64,000 bases of DNA from Salipiger bermudensis HTCC2601 (lineage in GTDB: Bacteria; Pseudomonadota; Alphaproteobacteria; Rhodobacterales; Rhodobacteraceae). The DNA is taken from assembly GCF_000153725.1 (NCBI RefSeq), contig NZ_DS022277.1:157342-221341 (forward strand), given 5' to 3'. Both the position numbers and the translations under genes were made by a program. The notes below the pieces were generated by a model. The model did not search any database. It was not told the DNA's origin and worked only from the letters and a program-made list of their open reading frames with translations. Of this stretch, positions 42,495 through 50,749 are shown one piece after another (position 1 is the stretch's first letter; every line of letters begins with the position of its first letter).

Positions 42495-43355
42495 ATGCAC
42501 GACATTATGGCCATCGACACGGTTGTGAACCTGTTCACCGACGAGGTCGAGGCGCTGCGCCCGGCCAACCGGAAGCAGTTCTATCAAGGCAAGATGAAGG
42601 TCAGCGACTCGACCATGAACGGCGTCTCGCTGGACGAGATGCTGCGCCGCATGGATGCGGCAGGGATCGAGAAGTCCTTCCTGATCGCCGCCAAATGTGG
42701 CCCCGAGGGCCCCGCCGCCTGCTACCGCCTGCCCCCCGCGATGGTGGCGCGGGCGGTGAAGGCGCATCCCGACCGGTTTCTCGGGATGATCGGCATCGAT
42801 CCGACCGAAGGCATGACCGGCGTACGCGAGATGGAGCACGCGATCACCGAGCTGGGCTTTGTCGGCGCACATTCCTATCCGCACTGGTTCGAGCTCGCGC
42901 CCAACCATGCGCGCTACTACCCGTTCTATGCCAAGTGCGTGGAGCTGGACGTGCCGATGCAGCTTCAGGTCGGCCAGTCGATGATCTACGATCCGACCTA
43001 TCCGCGCCGCTCGGTCGGCCGGCCGATCACGCTCGACGACGTCGCCTGCGACTTCCCCGAGCTGAAGCTCATCGGCATTCACGTGGGCATCCCGTGGACC
43101 GAGGAGATGATCGCGATGGCGTGGAAACACCGCAACGTCTACATCGCCTCGGACGCGCATTCGCCCAAGTACTGGCCGGAGAGCTTCAAGCACTACATCC
43201 GCTCCTACGGGCAAGACAAAGTGCTGTTCGGGACCGATTTCCCGGTCCTCGACTTCGAACGCACACGGAACGAGATCGAGGCCATGGAGCTGCCCGAGGC
43301 CGCGAAGCGCAAGTTCCTGCGCGACAACGCCCGCCGCCTCTACAAGCTGGACTGA
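42495..43355 (+). CDS. Amidohydrolase_2-family metal hydrolase or decarboxylase, N-terminal HxH missing
   Basis: A 286-residue TIM-barrel protein of the Amidohydrolase_2/ACMSD-type family. The family normally starts with a D-x-H-x-H metal motif, but here the start is MAIDTVVNLFTDE, with no HxH. Other likely ligand residues remain: GAHSYPHW (about 128-135), GIHVGIPWTEEM, and the C-terminal FGTDFPVLDFERTRNE with its Asp. Such proteins hydrolyse lactones or amides or decarboxylate aromatic acids. ATG 42495 has GGGAGAC upstream. End of the amidase operon. Confidence 0.82.
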   Translation: MHDIMAIDTVVNLFTDEVEALRPANRKQFYQGKMKVSDSTMNGVSLDEMLRRMDAAGIEKSFLIAAKCGPEGPAACYRLPPAMVARAVKAHPDRFLGMIGIDPTEGMTGVREMEHAITELGFVGAHSYPHWFELAPNHARYYPFYAKCVELDVPMQLQVGQSMIYDPTYPRRSVGRPITLDDVACDFPELKLIGIHVGIPWTEEMIAMAWKHRNVYIASDAHSPKYWPESFKHYIRSYGQDKVLFGTDFPVLDFERTRNEIEAMELPEAAKRKFLRDNARRLYKLD

Positions 43356-43379
43356 GGTCGCCGCGCCGCCGCGTCCGGT

Positions 43380-44204
43380 TCAGGCGTCTAGGAACCTCAG
43401 CAATGCCGCCGCGGCCTCGTCGGGCCGGGCGGTTACCGACGGGATCACCCGCGCCTCGGCCTCTGGTATCAGCGCGGCATATTCCGCGTGCCATTGCAGC
43501 AGCATGTCCCCCTCGCCGCAGGCCGCCAGCGTGGGGCGCGTGATACGTGGGAACTCGGCCCGCTTGTCGAAGCGGAAGGCAGCGCGATAGGACAGGTGAT
43601 AGGTCCTGTAGGCCTTGGCCACGTCGATGACCTTCTCGTGCAGCACATCGGGCGGCGGCAGGCCGATCTTGCGCGCGTGGACGGCATCGGTCGCATACCA
43701 TGGCCAGAACATGTAGGTGTCGCGCACGAAGTGCCAGATCCAGTTCAGATGCCCGCCGTGCAGATCCGCCTCGAGCGCGGGCGCGTAGCGGTCGAGGATC
43801 TCGGCCTGCATCTCGTCGGAATAGAGCCCGATCCCGTCCAGCACCAGCCGCCGCACCCGCGCGGGCCGTGCGATACTCAGCGCTGCGGCGATCGAGCCGC
43901 CCGTGTGGGTGCCGTAGAGGTCGCATTGCGCGATCCCCAGCCCGTCCAGCGCCTCGGCCAGCCGGTCGGCAAAGAAGTCGATCTCGGGCACGTCAGGCAT
44001 GTCGCCGGCGGAGTCGCCGTTGCCCATCGTGTCAGGCGCAATCACCCGGCGCCCGCGCGCGGCAAGAGCCTCCATCAGGGGCACCAGCCCGCTGGACGAG
44101 CCCGGCGAGGCATGGATCAGCACCACGACAGGCGCATCCTCGGGACCGGCGGCACGGTAGTGCACCTGCCCGCCGGCGACATCGACAAAGCCGCGCCGGA
44201 TCAT
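43380..44204 (-). CDS. Alpha/beta hydrolase with His at the nucleophile position
   Basis: A 274-residue alpha/beta-hydrolase-fold protein. The oxyanion loop is LIHASPGSSSG (29-39). The elbow that is normally GxSxG reads GTHTGG (98-103), so His100 stands at the nucleophile. Asp and a later ITRPTLAACGEGDML strand match the fold, but the terminal catalytic His region is also weak. It may catalyse a lyase or addition reaction, or work as a non-hydrolytic protein. ATG 44204 overlaps the TRAP permease stop by 4 bp. Confidence 0.85.
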   Translation of the reverse strand: MIRRGFVDVAGGQVHYRAAGPEDAPVVVLIHASPGSSSGLVPLMEALAARGRRVIAPDTMGNGDSAGDMPDVPEIDFFADRLAEALDGLGIAQCDLYGTHTGGSIAAALSIARPARVRRLVLDGIGLYSDEMQAEILDRYAPALEADLHGGHLNWIWHFVRDTYMFWPWYATDAVHARKIGLPPPDVLHEKVIDVAKAYRTYHLSYRAAFRFDKRAEFPRITRPTLAACGEGDMLLQWHAEYAALIPEAEARVIPSVTARPDEAAAALLRFLDA

Positions 44205-46507
44205 GCCGGGACCTCGGCCATGTCGGGTGCGCCGCGCCGCTTGGAGCGCCACAGCACCGCGGCAAGGGCCAGCGTGAAGACAAGGCTGAGCACCGCCATC
44301 TGCAAGACCCAGAGCTGCGGCTCGCGCGCCTGGATCAGCGCCCGCCCCATCAGATGCATGGCCACGGCCAGCCCGCCGAAGATCGCCCATCCACCCCAGA
44401 GACCGGCACGATCATGGGCTGCGATGCCGCCCGGGGGCTCTTCCTCGCGGGTCAGGTCCGAAAGATCGCGCGGGGCCTCCGCCGCGACCTGGCCGTCGCC
44501 CTCTCCCACGGCAGCCCGCTCCATGCGCCGGGCCATCAGCCGCGCGAGCAGTCCGCCCTGCGCCGCAGCGGCCTTTTTGCCGGCCCCCGGCGCGGAGCCG
44601 TCGCCCGAGGTGGTCACGGTGAAGAAACGCGACGCCAACAGCGCCAGCAGGATCACCGCGACGCCGGCAAGGTCCGTGCGGACCTCGGGGACGATCATCA
44701 TGCCCGCGCCGACGATCATCACCAGCCGCAGCGGCAGGGCGATCGGCGCGGAGAAGTAACCCACGAAGGCGATCGACAGCGTTGCCAGCCCGAAGGCCGC
44801 CGTCAACGAAGCCTGAAGGATCTCGGCCGGGCTGCCCTGCATCAGCAGCGCGGGCTGGTAGACGAACATCACCGGGATGATGAAGGCCGCGATCCCGAGC
44901 CGGGCCGCCGCCACCGAGGTGGCCATCGGGTTCGCCCGCGCGAGCGGCGCCGCCGCAAAGGCCGCGAGCGCGACCGGCGGCGTGATGTTCGAGACGATGC
45001 CGAAATAGAAGGCGAACATGTGCGCGGCCATTTCGTCGACGCCGAGGGCGCGCAGGATCGGCACGATGGTGGCGACCATGGTGATGTAGACCGCCGAGGC
45101 GGTCATGCCCATGCCCAGCACGATGGCGACCAGCCCGCTCATCGCCAGCAGCAGCCACAGCTGTTCGCCCGCCGCCGACAGGGCGCCCTGCGTGATCTGG
45201 AAGCTGAGCCCGGTTGAGAAGATGGCCCCGATGATGATGCCCGCCGCGGCCGCGGTGACCGACAGCGCCGCGGTCGAGCGCGCGGTCTGCTCCATCGCTG
45301 CGGCGAGCCGCATCGGTGTCGGCCAGGTGCGGCGGCTGGCGAAGCCGGTGATGACCGTCCCGGCCAGCGCGATCACCGCCACGAACACGATGGAGTAGCC
45401 GGCCACGAGCCCGCCGATGATGAGCGCAATGGGGATCAGTAGGTAGCCCTGCCGCCGCAGCACCTCCCAGGTGCGCGGCAGGCTGTCGCGCGGCAGTGTC
45501 CGCAGGCCGGTGCGCTTGGCCTCGAAATGCACCGCGACGAAGATCACCAGGAAATACAGCAGAGCCGGGATCAGGGCCGCCAGGATGATTTCCGAATAGG
45601 GGCGGCCAAGGAACTCGGCCATGATGAAGGCGATGGCGCCCATCACCGGCGGCATGATCATGCCGCCCGTCGAGGCCGCGGCCTCTGCGCCGCCCGCAAA
45701 GGCCGGACGATAGCCGAGCTGACGCATCAGCGGAATGGTGAAGGCTCCGGTGGTGAGCACGTTGCCGATGGCGCTGCCCGACAGTGTGCCCATCATCGCC
45801 GAGGACACCACGGCAGCCTTGGCCGGCCCGCCAGTGCGGTGCCCGAACATCGAGAAGGCGAGGCGCAGGAAAAAACTGCCGACACCGACCACGGCCAGCA
45901 GGTTGCCGAACAGGATGAACAGCACGACATATTGCGCCATCACCCCCAGCGGCGTGCCGAAGATGCCGCTGTCGCCCAGCACCAGCGCTCGCAGCAGGGT
46001 AAGCGGTTTCGTTGGCGGGCCGTAGAACACGCCGGGCGCGTGGTTCGCGAACAACGCATGCAGCACGAAGGCCCCGGCCACGAACAGCAGGATCGGGCCC
46101 AGCGTCCGGCGCACCCCTTCGACCACCAGCCCCAGTGTCAGCAATGCCGCGAACAGGTCGGTGTTGGACATGATGACCTGTCGCAGGGCCCAGTTCGGCA
46201 GCGTGCTGACATAATACCACGACAACCAGATTGCCCCGGCCAGCAGCGCCCCGTCGATCACCGACCAGCGGTTGAACGGGTCGGACCAGCTCCGTCCGAG
46301 CGGGTGCACCAGCACCACCAGAGCCATGGCGAGGGTCAGGTGCAGCGGGTTCATCAGCATGGTCGGCGGTGCCCCGTAGATCGCCGCGTAGAGGTGGATC
46401 AGCGAGAAGAAGACGGCGCCGAAGAGGATCAGCAGACCGTTCAGGCGCGCAGCGCCGGAGCCCTGCACGAGCAGGCTCAACGCGTTCTGAGGCGGGGTGT
46501 CGGACAT
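44201..46507 (-). CDS. TRAP transporter fused permease (DctQM type, TAXI-associated)
   Basis: A 768-residue protein fusing the small and large TRAP permease subunits. DctM-like blocks include SSAMMGTLSGSAIGNVLTTG, ASTGGMIMPPVMGAIAFIMAEFLG and SNITPPVALAAFAAAPLA. About 18 hydrophobic segments are seen; a charged linker at about 630-700 precedes two extra C-terminal helices. Partner of the TAXI binding protein 70 bp upstream on the same strand. Such systems import dicarboxylates or related organic anions. Confidence 0.92.
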   Translation of the reverse strand: MSDTPPQNALSLLVQGSGAARLNGLLILFGAVFFSLIHLYAAIYGAPPTMLMNPLHLTLAMALVVLVHPLGRSWSDPFNRWSVIDGALLAGAIWLSWYYVSTLPNWALRQVIMSNTDLFAALLTLGLVVEGVRRTLGPILLFVAGAFVLHALFANHAPGVFYGPPTKPLTLLRALVLGDSGIFGTPLGVMAQYVVLFILFGNLLAVVGVGSFFLRLAFSMFGHRTGGPAKAAVVSSAMMGTLSGSAIGNVLTTGAFTIPLMRQLGYRPAFAGGAEAAASTGGMIMPPVMGAIAFIMAEFLGRPYSEIILAALIPALLYFLVIFVAVHFEAKRTGLRTLPRDSLPRTWEVLRRQGYLLIPIALIIGGLVAGYSIVFVAVIALAGTVITGFASRRTWPTPMRLAAAMEQTARSTAALSVTAAAAGIIIGAIFSTGLSFQITQGALSAAGEQLWLLLAMSGLVAIVLGMGMTASAVYITMVATIVPILRALGVDEMAAHMFAFYFGIVSNITPPVALAAFAAAPLARANPMATSVAAARLGIAAFIIPVMFVYQPALLMQGSPAEILQASLTAAFGLATLSIAFVGYFSAPIALPLRLVMIVGAGMMIVPEVRTDLAGVAVILLALLASRFFTVTTSGDGSAPGAGKKAAAAQGGLLARLMARRMERAAVGEGDGQVAAEAPRDLSDLTREEEPPGGIAAHDRAGLWGGWAIFGGLAVAMHLMGRALIQAREPQLWVLQMAVLSLVFTLALAAVLWRSKRRGAPDMAEVPA

Positions 46508-46577
46508 TCGGAACCTGTGCTGTCTTGTTGAGGGGGCGAAACCGCCGCCCCCCAGTGAGAACGGATCGGTGGCGCGA

Positions 46578-47540
46578 TCAGTCGTCGGCGAGTCCGGCCT
46601 CGGAGTAGAACATCATCGCGCCGGGATGGGTCTCGACCGAGGCAAGGTCGAGCATGGTCTCGGGCTGGATTTCCTCGGAGCCCGCGAAGAGGCCTTCGAA
46701 TTCACCAACGTTCTCGACCAGGGCCTTGGTGATCTCGTAGACGATCTCGTCCGGCACGTCGGCCGAGATCACGGCCTCGTTCATCAGGTAGGGCAGCATC
46801 ACCGCCTCGTCCTGGCCGGCATAGGTGCCGGCGGGCAGCTCCTGCATCGTGGTTCCGGCCAGAGCCGCGGTATAGGCCTCGCCTGCCGCCTCGTCGAAGC
46901 CCATCAGGGTGAAGCCCGGCTGGTTCTCGATCTGCATCAGCATGCTGTAGGGCGCCGGCCCGGCAAAGAAGCCGACGTCGAGACGCCCGTCCTGAAGCGC
47001 GCCCGCCGTGTCGCCATAACCGATCTCGTCCACCGTGCCGCCCGCAGCGCGCACGGCGTCGAAGCTGCTGCCGTTCGCCTCCAGCGCCTCGGCAATCATC
47101 GGCAGGAAGATCGACGTCGCGTTGGCGCCCCAGATACGGTAGGCCTCATCATCGATGTCGGCCAGCGAGGTCAGCTCGGTGTCGGCCGAGGCGACGGGCT
47201 GGAAGTAGGCCCCGTAGAGCGTCATCAGGTGGCGCACCTGGGGTGTCGGCACGCCAAGCGATCCCTCGCCACGCTGGACCACCGGCGTCAGGAAGCCGTA
47301 GGTCAGCACAATCTCGACCTCGCCCTGCGCCATCAGAGCCATATTCGCCTCGGTGCCGCCCGCGATGGTCGTCGCGGTGACCCCCTCGACATTGGCATTG
47401 ATGATCTCGGCCATCTTGGCGCCCACCACGGGGTAGGTGCCTGCAAGGCCCGAGCCGATGCGGATGAAGGTTTCGGCCTGCGCGCCGGTGGCGACGAGAA
47501 GGGCCGCAGCGGCGGCGGTCATGACAAAAGTGCGTTTCAT
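46578..47540 (-). CDS. TAXI-type TRAP solute-binding protein
   Basis: A 320-residue protein with Sec signal KRTFVMTAAAAALLVATGAQA. The TAXI start IRIGSGLAGTYPVVGAKMAEIIN and the later GATxxxN-like block (TIAGGTEANMALMAQGEVEI) identify the family, as does GYGDTAGALQDGRLDVGFFAG. It delivers an unknown ligand to the fused permease. ATG 47540. Confidence 0.93.
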   Translation of the reverse strand: MKRTFVMTAAAAALLVATGAQAETFIRIGSGLAGTYPVVGAKMAEIINANVEGVTATTIAGGTEANMALMAQGEVEIVLTYGFLTPVVQRGEGSLGVPTPQVRHLMTLYGAYFQPVASADTELTSLADIDDEAYRIWGANATSIFLPMIAEALEANGSSFDAVRAAGGTVDEIGYGDTAGALQDGRLDVGFFAGPAPYSMLMQIENQPGFTLMGFDEAAGEAYTAALAGTTMQELPAGTYAGQDEAVMLPYLMNEAVISADVPDEIVYEITKALVENVGEFEGLFAGSEEIQPETMLDLASVETHPGAMMFYSEAGLADD

Positions 47541-47630
47541 TGAGGCATCCCTGTGTGGAAATCGGGTCAGATATGAGCTTCGCCGCTGAAGCGGTCTTTT
47601 TCTTCTTGATGGGTCATACTGCTAAAGTTT

Positions 47631-47645
47631 ATGTCAATAAGACAT
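47631..47645. promoter_or_regulatory. Inverted repeat between TAXI and AMP-ligase genes
   Basis: ATGTC-AATAA-GACAT is a perfect inverted repeat containing T-N11-A (T47632, A47644). It lies in the 162-bp divergent gap, 91 bp upstream of the TAXI start and 58 bp upstream of the ligase start. Confidence 0.4.
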
Positions 47646-47702
47646 TTAACGTATCGCAAAAATAACGCGTTCTTGTATTCCCGACAGGCTGGAGATGATG
47701 AA

Positions 47703-49187
47703 ATGAGCAGCGGATTCAACTTTGCAGAAACGCTGGACCATGCGGCCCGATCGCGCGGGGATCACCCGGCACTGATCCACGACGGCACCACGCTCAGCCA
47801 CGCCGAGTTTGCCGCCCTGGTGCGCCGCACCGCCACCGTTCTGACCGAAGACGGGATCGGGCGCGGCGATCTCGTGGGGCTCGGCATGCAGGACAGCATC
47901 GAATATGTCGCCCTGCTGTTCGCGCTGGCCCGGGTCGGGGCGATCACGCTGCCCGTCGATGCCCGCTGGCACGAGGATGAAAAGCGCCGGATGGTCGAGT
48001 TCTTCGCGCCGCGCCTGTTGTTCTCGGACGACCCTCTTCCCGGGATCGAGGGCTGCCCGGTGCAGCTGGCCGATGACGTGTGGAAGGCCCGGGTTGCCAC
48101 GGCTTCGGAGGATGCGCCGATCGTGCATGCGCCCGACCTCGGCATGGTCGTGTCGCTGTCCTCGGGCACCACGGGGCGACCCACTGGCCCGCTTCTGACC
48201 CACGAGCAAATGTATGCCCGCACCGTCAGCCAGATGGCCTCGCTGGGGTTCTCCTGCTACGATCGCTTCATGACCGCGACGCCGCTCTACTTCGGCGGCG
48301 GGCGAGCCTTTACCCTTTCGCAGATCGCCATCGGTGCGACGCTCATCCTGAACACCCCACCCTTCAAGGCGCAGGAGCTGGCCCGCGCCGTGGCCGAGAC
48401 GGAAACCACGGCGCTGTTCCTCGTGCCGACGCTGCTGCGCCGCCTGCTCGAGCTGCCCGACTCCGAGCTGGCCGGGTTCCACGGCCTGCGGCAGCTGATC
48501 TCGTCCGGGTCGCCGCTGCATGCCCATGAGCGCGAGGCCGTGCGCGCGCGCCTGACCCCGAATTACTACGAATACTACGCCTCGACCGAGGGCGGCGGCG
48601 TCTCGGTGCTGGCCCCGGCGGATCAGCGTGCGCACCCCGAAACCGTGGGCCGCCCCGCTTTCAGGGTCGACCTGCAGATCGTCGATGACGCCCATGCCCC
48701 CGTGGCGCCCGGCGAAACCGGCCATGTCCGATATCGCGGGCCCGGCGTTGCCGAATGGTTCTTCCGCGACGAGGATGCGGCCGCGAAGGCCTTCCACGAT
48801 GGCTATTTCTATCCCGGCGATCTCGGCGCGCTGGACGCAGGCGGTTTCCTGACCCTGAAGGGCCGCTCGAAAGACGTCATCATCCGTGGCGGCGTCAACA
48901 TCTATCCCCCCGAGATCGAGCGGATCGCGTCGGCGCTGCCTGCAGTGGCGGAATGCTGCGTCTTCCCGGTGCCGCACGCCGCCTTCGGCGAGGAGGTGGG
49001 CATTGCCGTGGTGCTGCGCGACGGTGCCGATGCAACGGCGGTGCAGACCAGCATCACCGAGGAATGCGCCGCGAAACTGGCGCGCTACAAGCTGCCGCAG
49101 CATTTCTTCGTGATGGACAGCTTCCCCAAGAACAGCGGCGGAAAGGTCATCAAACCCAAGGTGATGGAAGCCGCGCTGAAGAGCTGA
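47703..49187 (+). CDS. AMP-forming acyl-CoA synthetase
   Basis: A 494-residue ANL-superfamily ligase. The P-loop is SLSSGTTGRPTGPLLTH (151-167), where the usual Lys of PKG is Thr. YYASTEGG, YPGDLGALDAGGFLTLKGRSKDVIIRGGVNIYPPEIE and the catalytic Lys481 (SGGKVIK) follow. It would activate a carboxylic acid as CoA thioester using ATP to AMP. ATG 47703 has GGAG 8 nt upstream; an earlier in-frame ATG at 47631 lies in the promoter palindrome. Single gene, flanked by convergent and divergent units. Confidence 0.93.
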   Translation: MSSGFNFAETLDHAARSRGDHPALIHDGTTLSHAEFAALVRRTATVLTEDGIGRGDLVGLGMQDSIEYVALLFALARVGAITLPVDARWHEDEKRRMVEFFAPRLLFSDDPLPGIEGCPVQLADDVWKARVATASEDAPIVHAPDLGMVVSLSSGTTGRPTGPLLTHEQMYARTVSQMASLGFSCYDRFMTATPLYFGGGRAFTLSQIAIGATLILNTPPFKAQELARAVAETETTALFLVPTLLRRLLELPDSELAGFHGLRQLISSGSPLHAHEREAVRARLTPNYYEYYASTEGGGVSVLAPADQRAHPETVGRPAFRVDLQIVDDAHAPVAPGETGHVRYRGPGVAEWFFRDEDAAAKAFHDGYFYPGDLGALDAGGFLTLKGRSKDVIIRGGVNIYPPEIERIASALPAVAECCVFPVPHAAFGEEVGIAVVLRDGADATAVQTSITEECAAKLARYKLPQHFFVMDSFPKNSGGKVIKPKVMEAALKS

Positions 49188-49229
49188 CGCGGACAGCGCC
49201 GGTCCCGCAGCGGGCGGGACCGGACACGT

Positions 49230-49577
49230 TCAGCGCTGCCCATCCTCGGGCAGCAGCCTGAAGACGGGATAGCCATCCGGGCTTGCGTCCAGCTCGACCC
49301 GGGCGCCGCAGCGGGGCGCGTCGGATCCGGTCAGCCGACCGGGAAGGCGCAGCCCCTCCTCGAGATCGATCAGCGCGATGATGTAGGGCACCTCCTCGCC
49401 GAACGCGGACGAGGGCGCGCGATGCACTTCGGTAAAGGTGTAGACCGTGCCGCGCCCCGATGGCGTGAACGGCACGGTGTCCGGCGAATGACACGCGGGA
49501 CAAAGCGGGCGCGGGTAGGCGCGCGGTTGCCCGCAGGCCTCGCAGCGCACCACGGTGTCGAAGGGGGCGTTGCCCAT
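49230..49577 (-). CDS. DUF35 OB-fold/zinc-ribbon protein
   Basis: A 115-residue protein with a rubredoxin-like zinc ribbon (CEACGQPRAYPRPLCPACH, Cys12-15 and Cys26-29) and an OB-fold domain (TVYTFTEVHRAPSS onward). DUF35 proteins pair with thiolase-like enzymes, and with Ltp2-type aldolases they form retro-aldolases. Its ATG shares one base with the stop of the thiolase-like gene (TGATG), so the two are co-translated. Confidence 0.92.
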   Translation of the reverse strand: MGNAPFDTVVRCEACGQPRAYPRPLCPACHSPDTVPFTPSGRGTVYTFTEVHRAPSSAFGEEVPYIIALIDLEEGLRLPGRLTGSDAPRCGARVELDASPDGYPVFRLLPEDGQR

Positions 49578-50749
49578 CAGCTGTCCTCCCCGCCCAGAAC
49601 GAGCGTGCAATGTACTCCGATGATCCCGCCGTTGCCGTGCACCAGCGCATGATCCGTGCGGTCGAGCTGACGCGCCCCGCCATGGCCGAGGATCTGCCGT
49701 GCGGCCTCGACCACGTGGAAGAGCCCGGCCGGCACGCCGCAATGGCCCGCAGACAGCAGCCCGCCATGCGGGTTTACCGGCAGTGCGCCCTCGGCGCCGA
49801 TGGCACCCGAAAGCACAAAATCCCCCGCCTCGCCCTTCGGGCAGAACCCAAGGTCCTCAAGCTCGAGCAACACGGTGATCGTGAAGCAATCATAGAGGCA
49901 GGCGAAATCCATGTCCGTTGCGGCCAGCCCCGCCGTCGCGAAGGCCGAGGCCCCCGACCGGGTGGCGGAGGTGGTCGACAGGTCGGCGGAATCTCCGACC
50001 CAGGGGTGCCCCATGGCATAACCCGACCCTAGCAGCCACGCCGCACGGCGCGACAGCGCACGGGCGCGTTCGGGCGTCGTCACGATGACCGCCCCTGCCC
50101 CATCCGAGACCAGCGAGCAGTCCAGCCGCCCGAACGGCGTCGCGATGCGCGGCGCGTCCAGCACGTCCTCGACCGAGATCGGACGGCTCTTGTGGGCATT
50201 GGGGTTGCGGCCGGCATGGCGACGCGCCTCGACGGCGACCTGTGCCAGCGCTTCGGGAGTGGTCCCGAAATCATGCATGTGGCGCTGTGCCACCATGGCG
50301 TAGAGCGCAGGAATGGGCGGGCCCAGCGGCTGCTCGAGCTCGGCATGGGCGGCCGATCCCTTGCTGGCCATCGCGGCCACCGCGCCGTCGCGTGACAGAC
50401 CGCTGAGCAGGTTCTGACCGGCGACGCACAGCACCGTGTGGCAGGCACCGCTGGCCACGGCCATCGCCGCCTGATGCACCATGGCGGTTCCCGAGGCGCC
50501 GGCGATGTCGACCGTGGTGAAGAAATCCGGTTGGATCCCAAGCGCAGAGGCAACGACAGTACAGGGCATCATCCAGCCGTCGATGCGGGTGGGGGTGGTG
50601 ATCAGCCCGTCGATGTCGTCAAAGCCAAGGCCAGCCTGCGCCAGCGCGTCGGTGGCTGCCTCGGCCATCAGCCCCAGCGAGGTGCTGTCCGGGTGCTTGC
50701 CGATGCGGCTTTCTCCCGCGCCGACGATGGCGGCCGCGCCACGCCTCAT
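49577..50749 (-). CDS. Thiolase-like protein without nucleophile Cys (Ltp2-type aldolase candidate)
   Basis: A 390-residue protein of the SCP-x/Ltp thiolase-like family. The segment where thiolases carry the acyl-accepting Cys reads TTVDIAGASGTAMVHQA (79-93), with no Cys. Other conserved blocks remain: YDCFTITVLLELEDLGFCPKGEAGDF, NPHGGLLSAGHCGVPAG and HGNGG. Loss of the Cys together with a coupled DUF35 gene matches Ltp2-type retro-aldolases, which cleave a beta-hydroxyacyl-CoA to ketone or aldehyde plus acetyl- or propionyl-CoA. The stop overlaps DUF35; its start overlaps the synthetase stop (ATGA). Confidence 0.85.
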   Translation of the reverse strand: MRRGAAAIVGAGESRIGKHPDSTSLGLMAEAATDALAQAGLGFDDIDGLITTPTRIDGWMMPCTVVASALGIQPDFFTTVDIAGASGTAMVHQAAMAVASGACHTVLCVAGQNLLSGLSRDGAVAAMASKGSAAHAELEQPLGPPIPALYAMVAQRHMHDFGTTPEALAQVAVEARRHAGRNPNAHKSRPISVEDVLDAPRIATPFGRLDCSLVSDGAGAVIVTTPERARALSRRAAWLLGSGYAMGHPWVGDSADLSTTSATRSGASAFATAGLAATDMDFACLYDCFTITVLLELEDLGFCPKGEAGDFVLSGAIGAEGALPVNPHGGLLSAGHCGVPAGLFHVVEAARQILGHGGARQLDRTDHALVHGNGGIIGVHCTLVLGGEDS

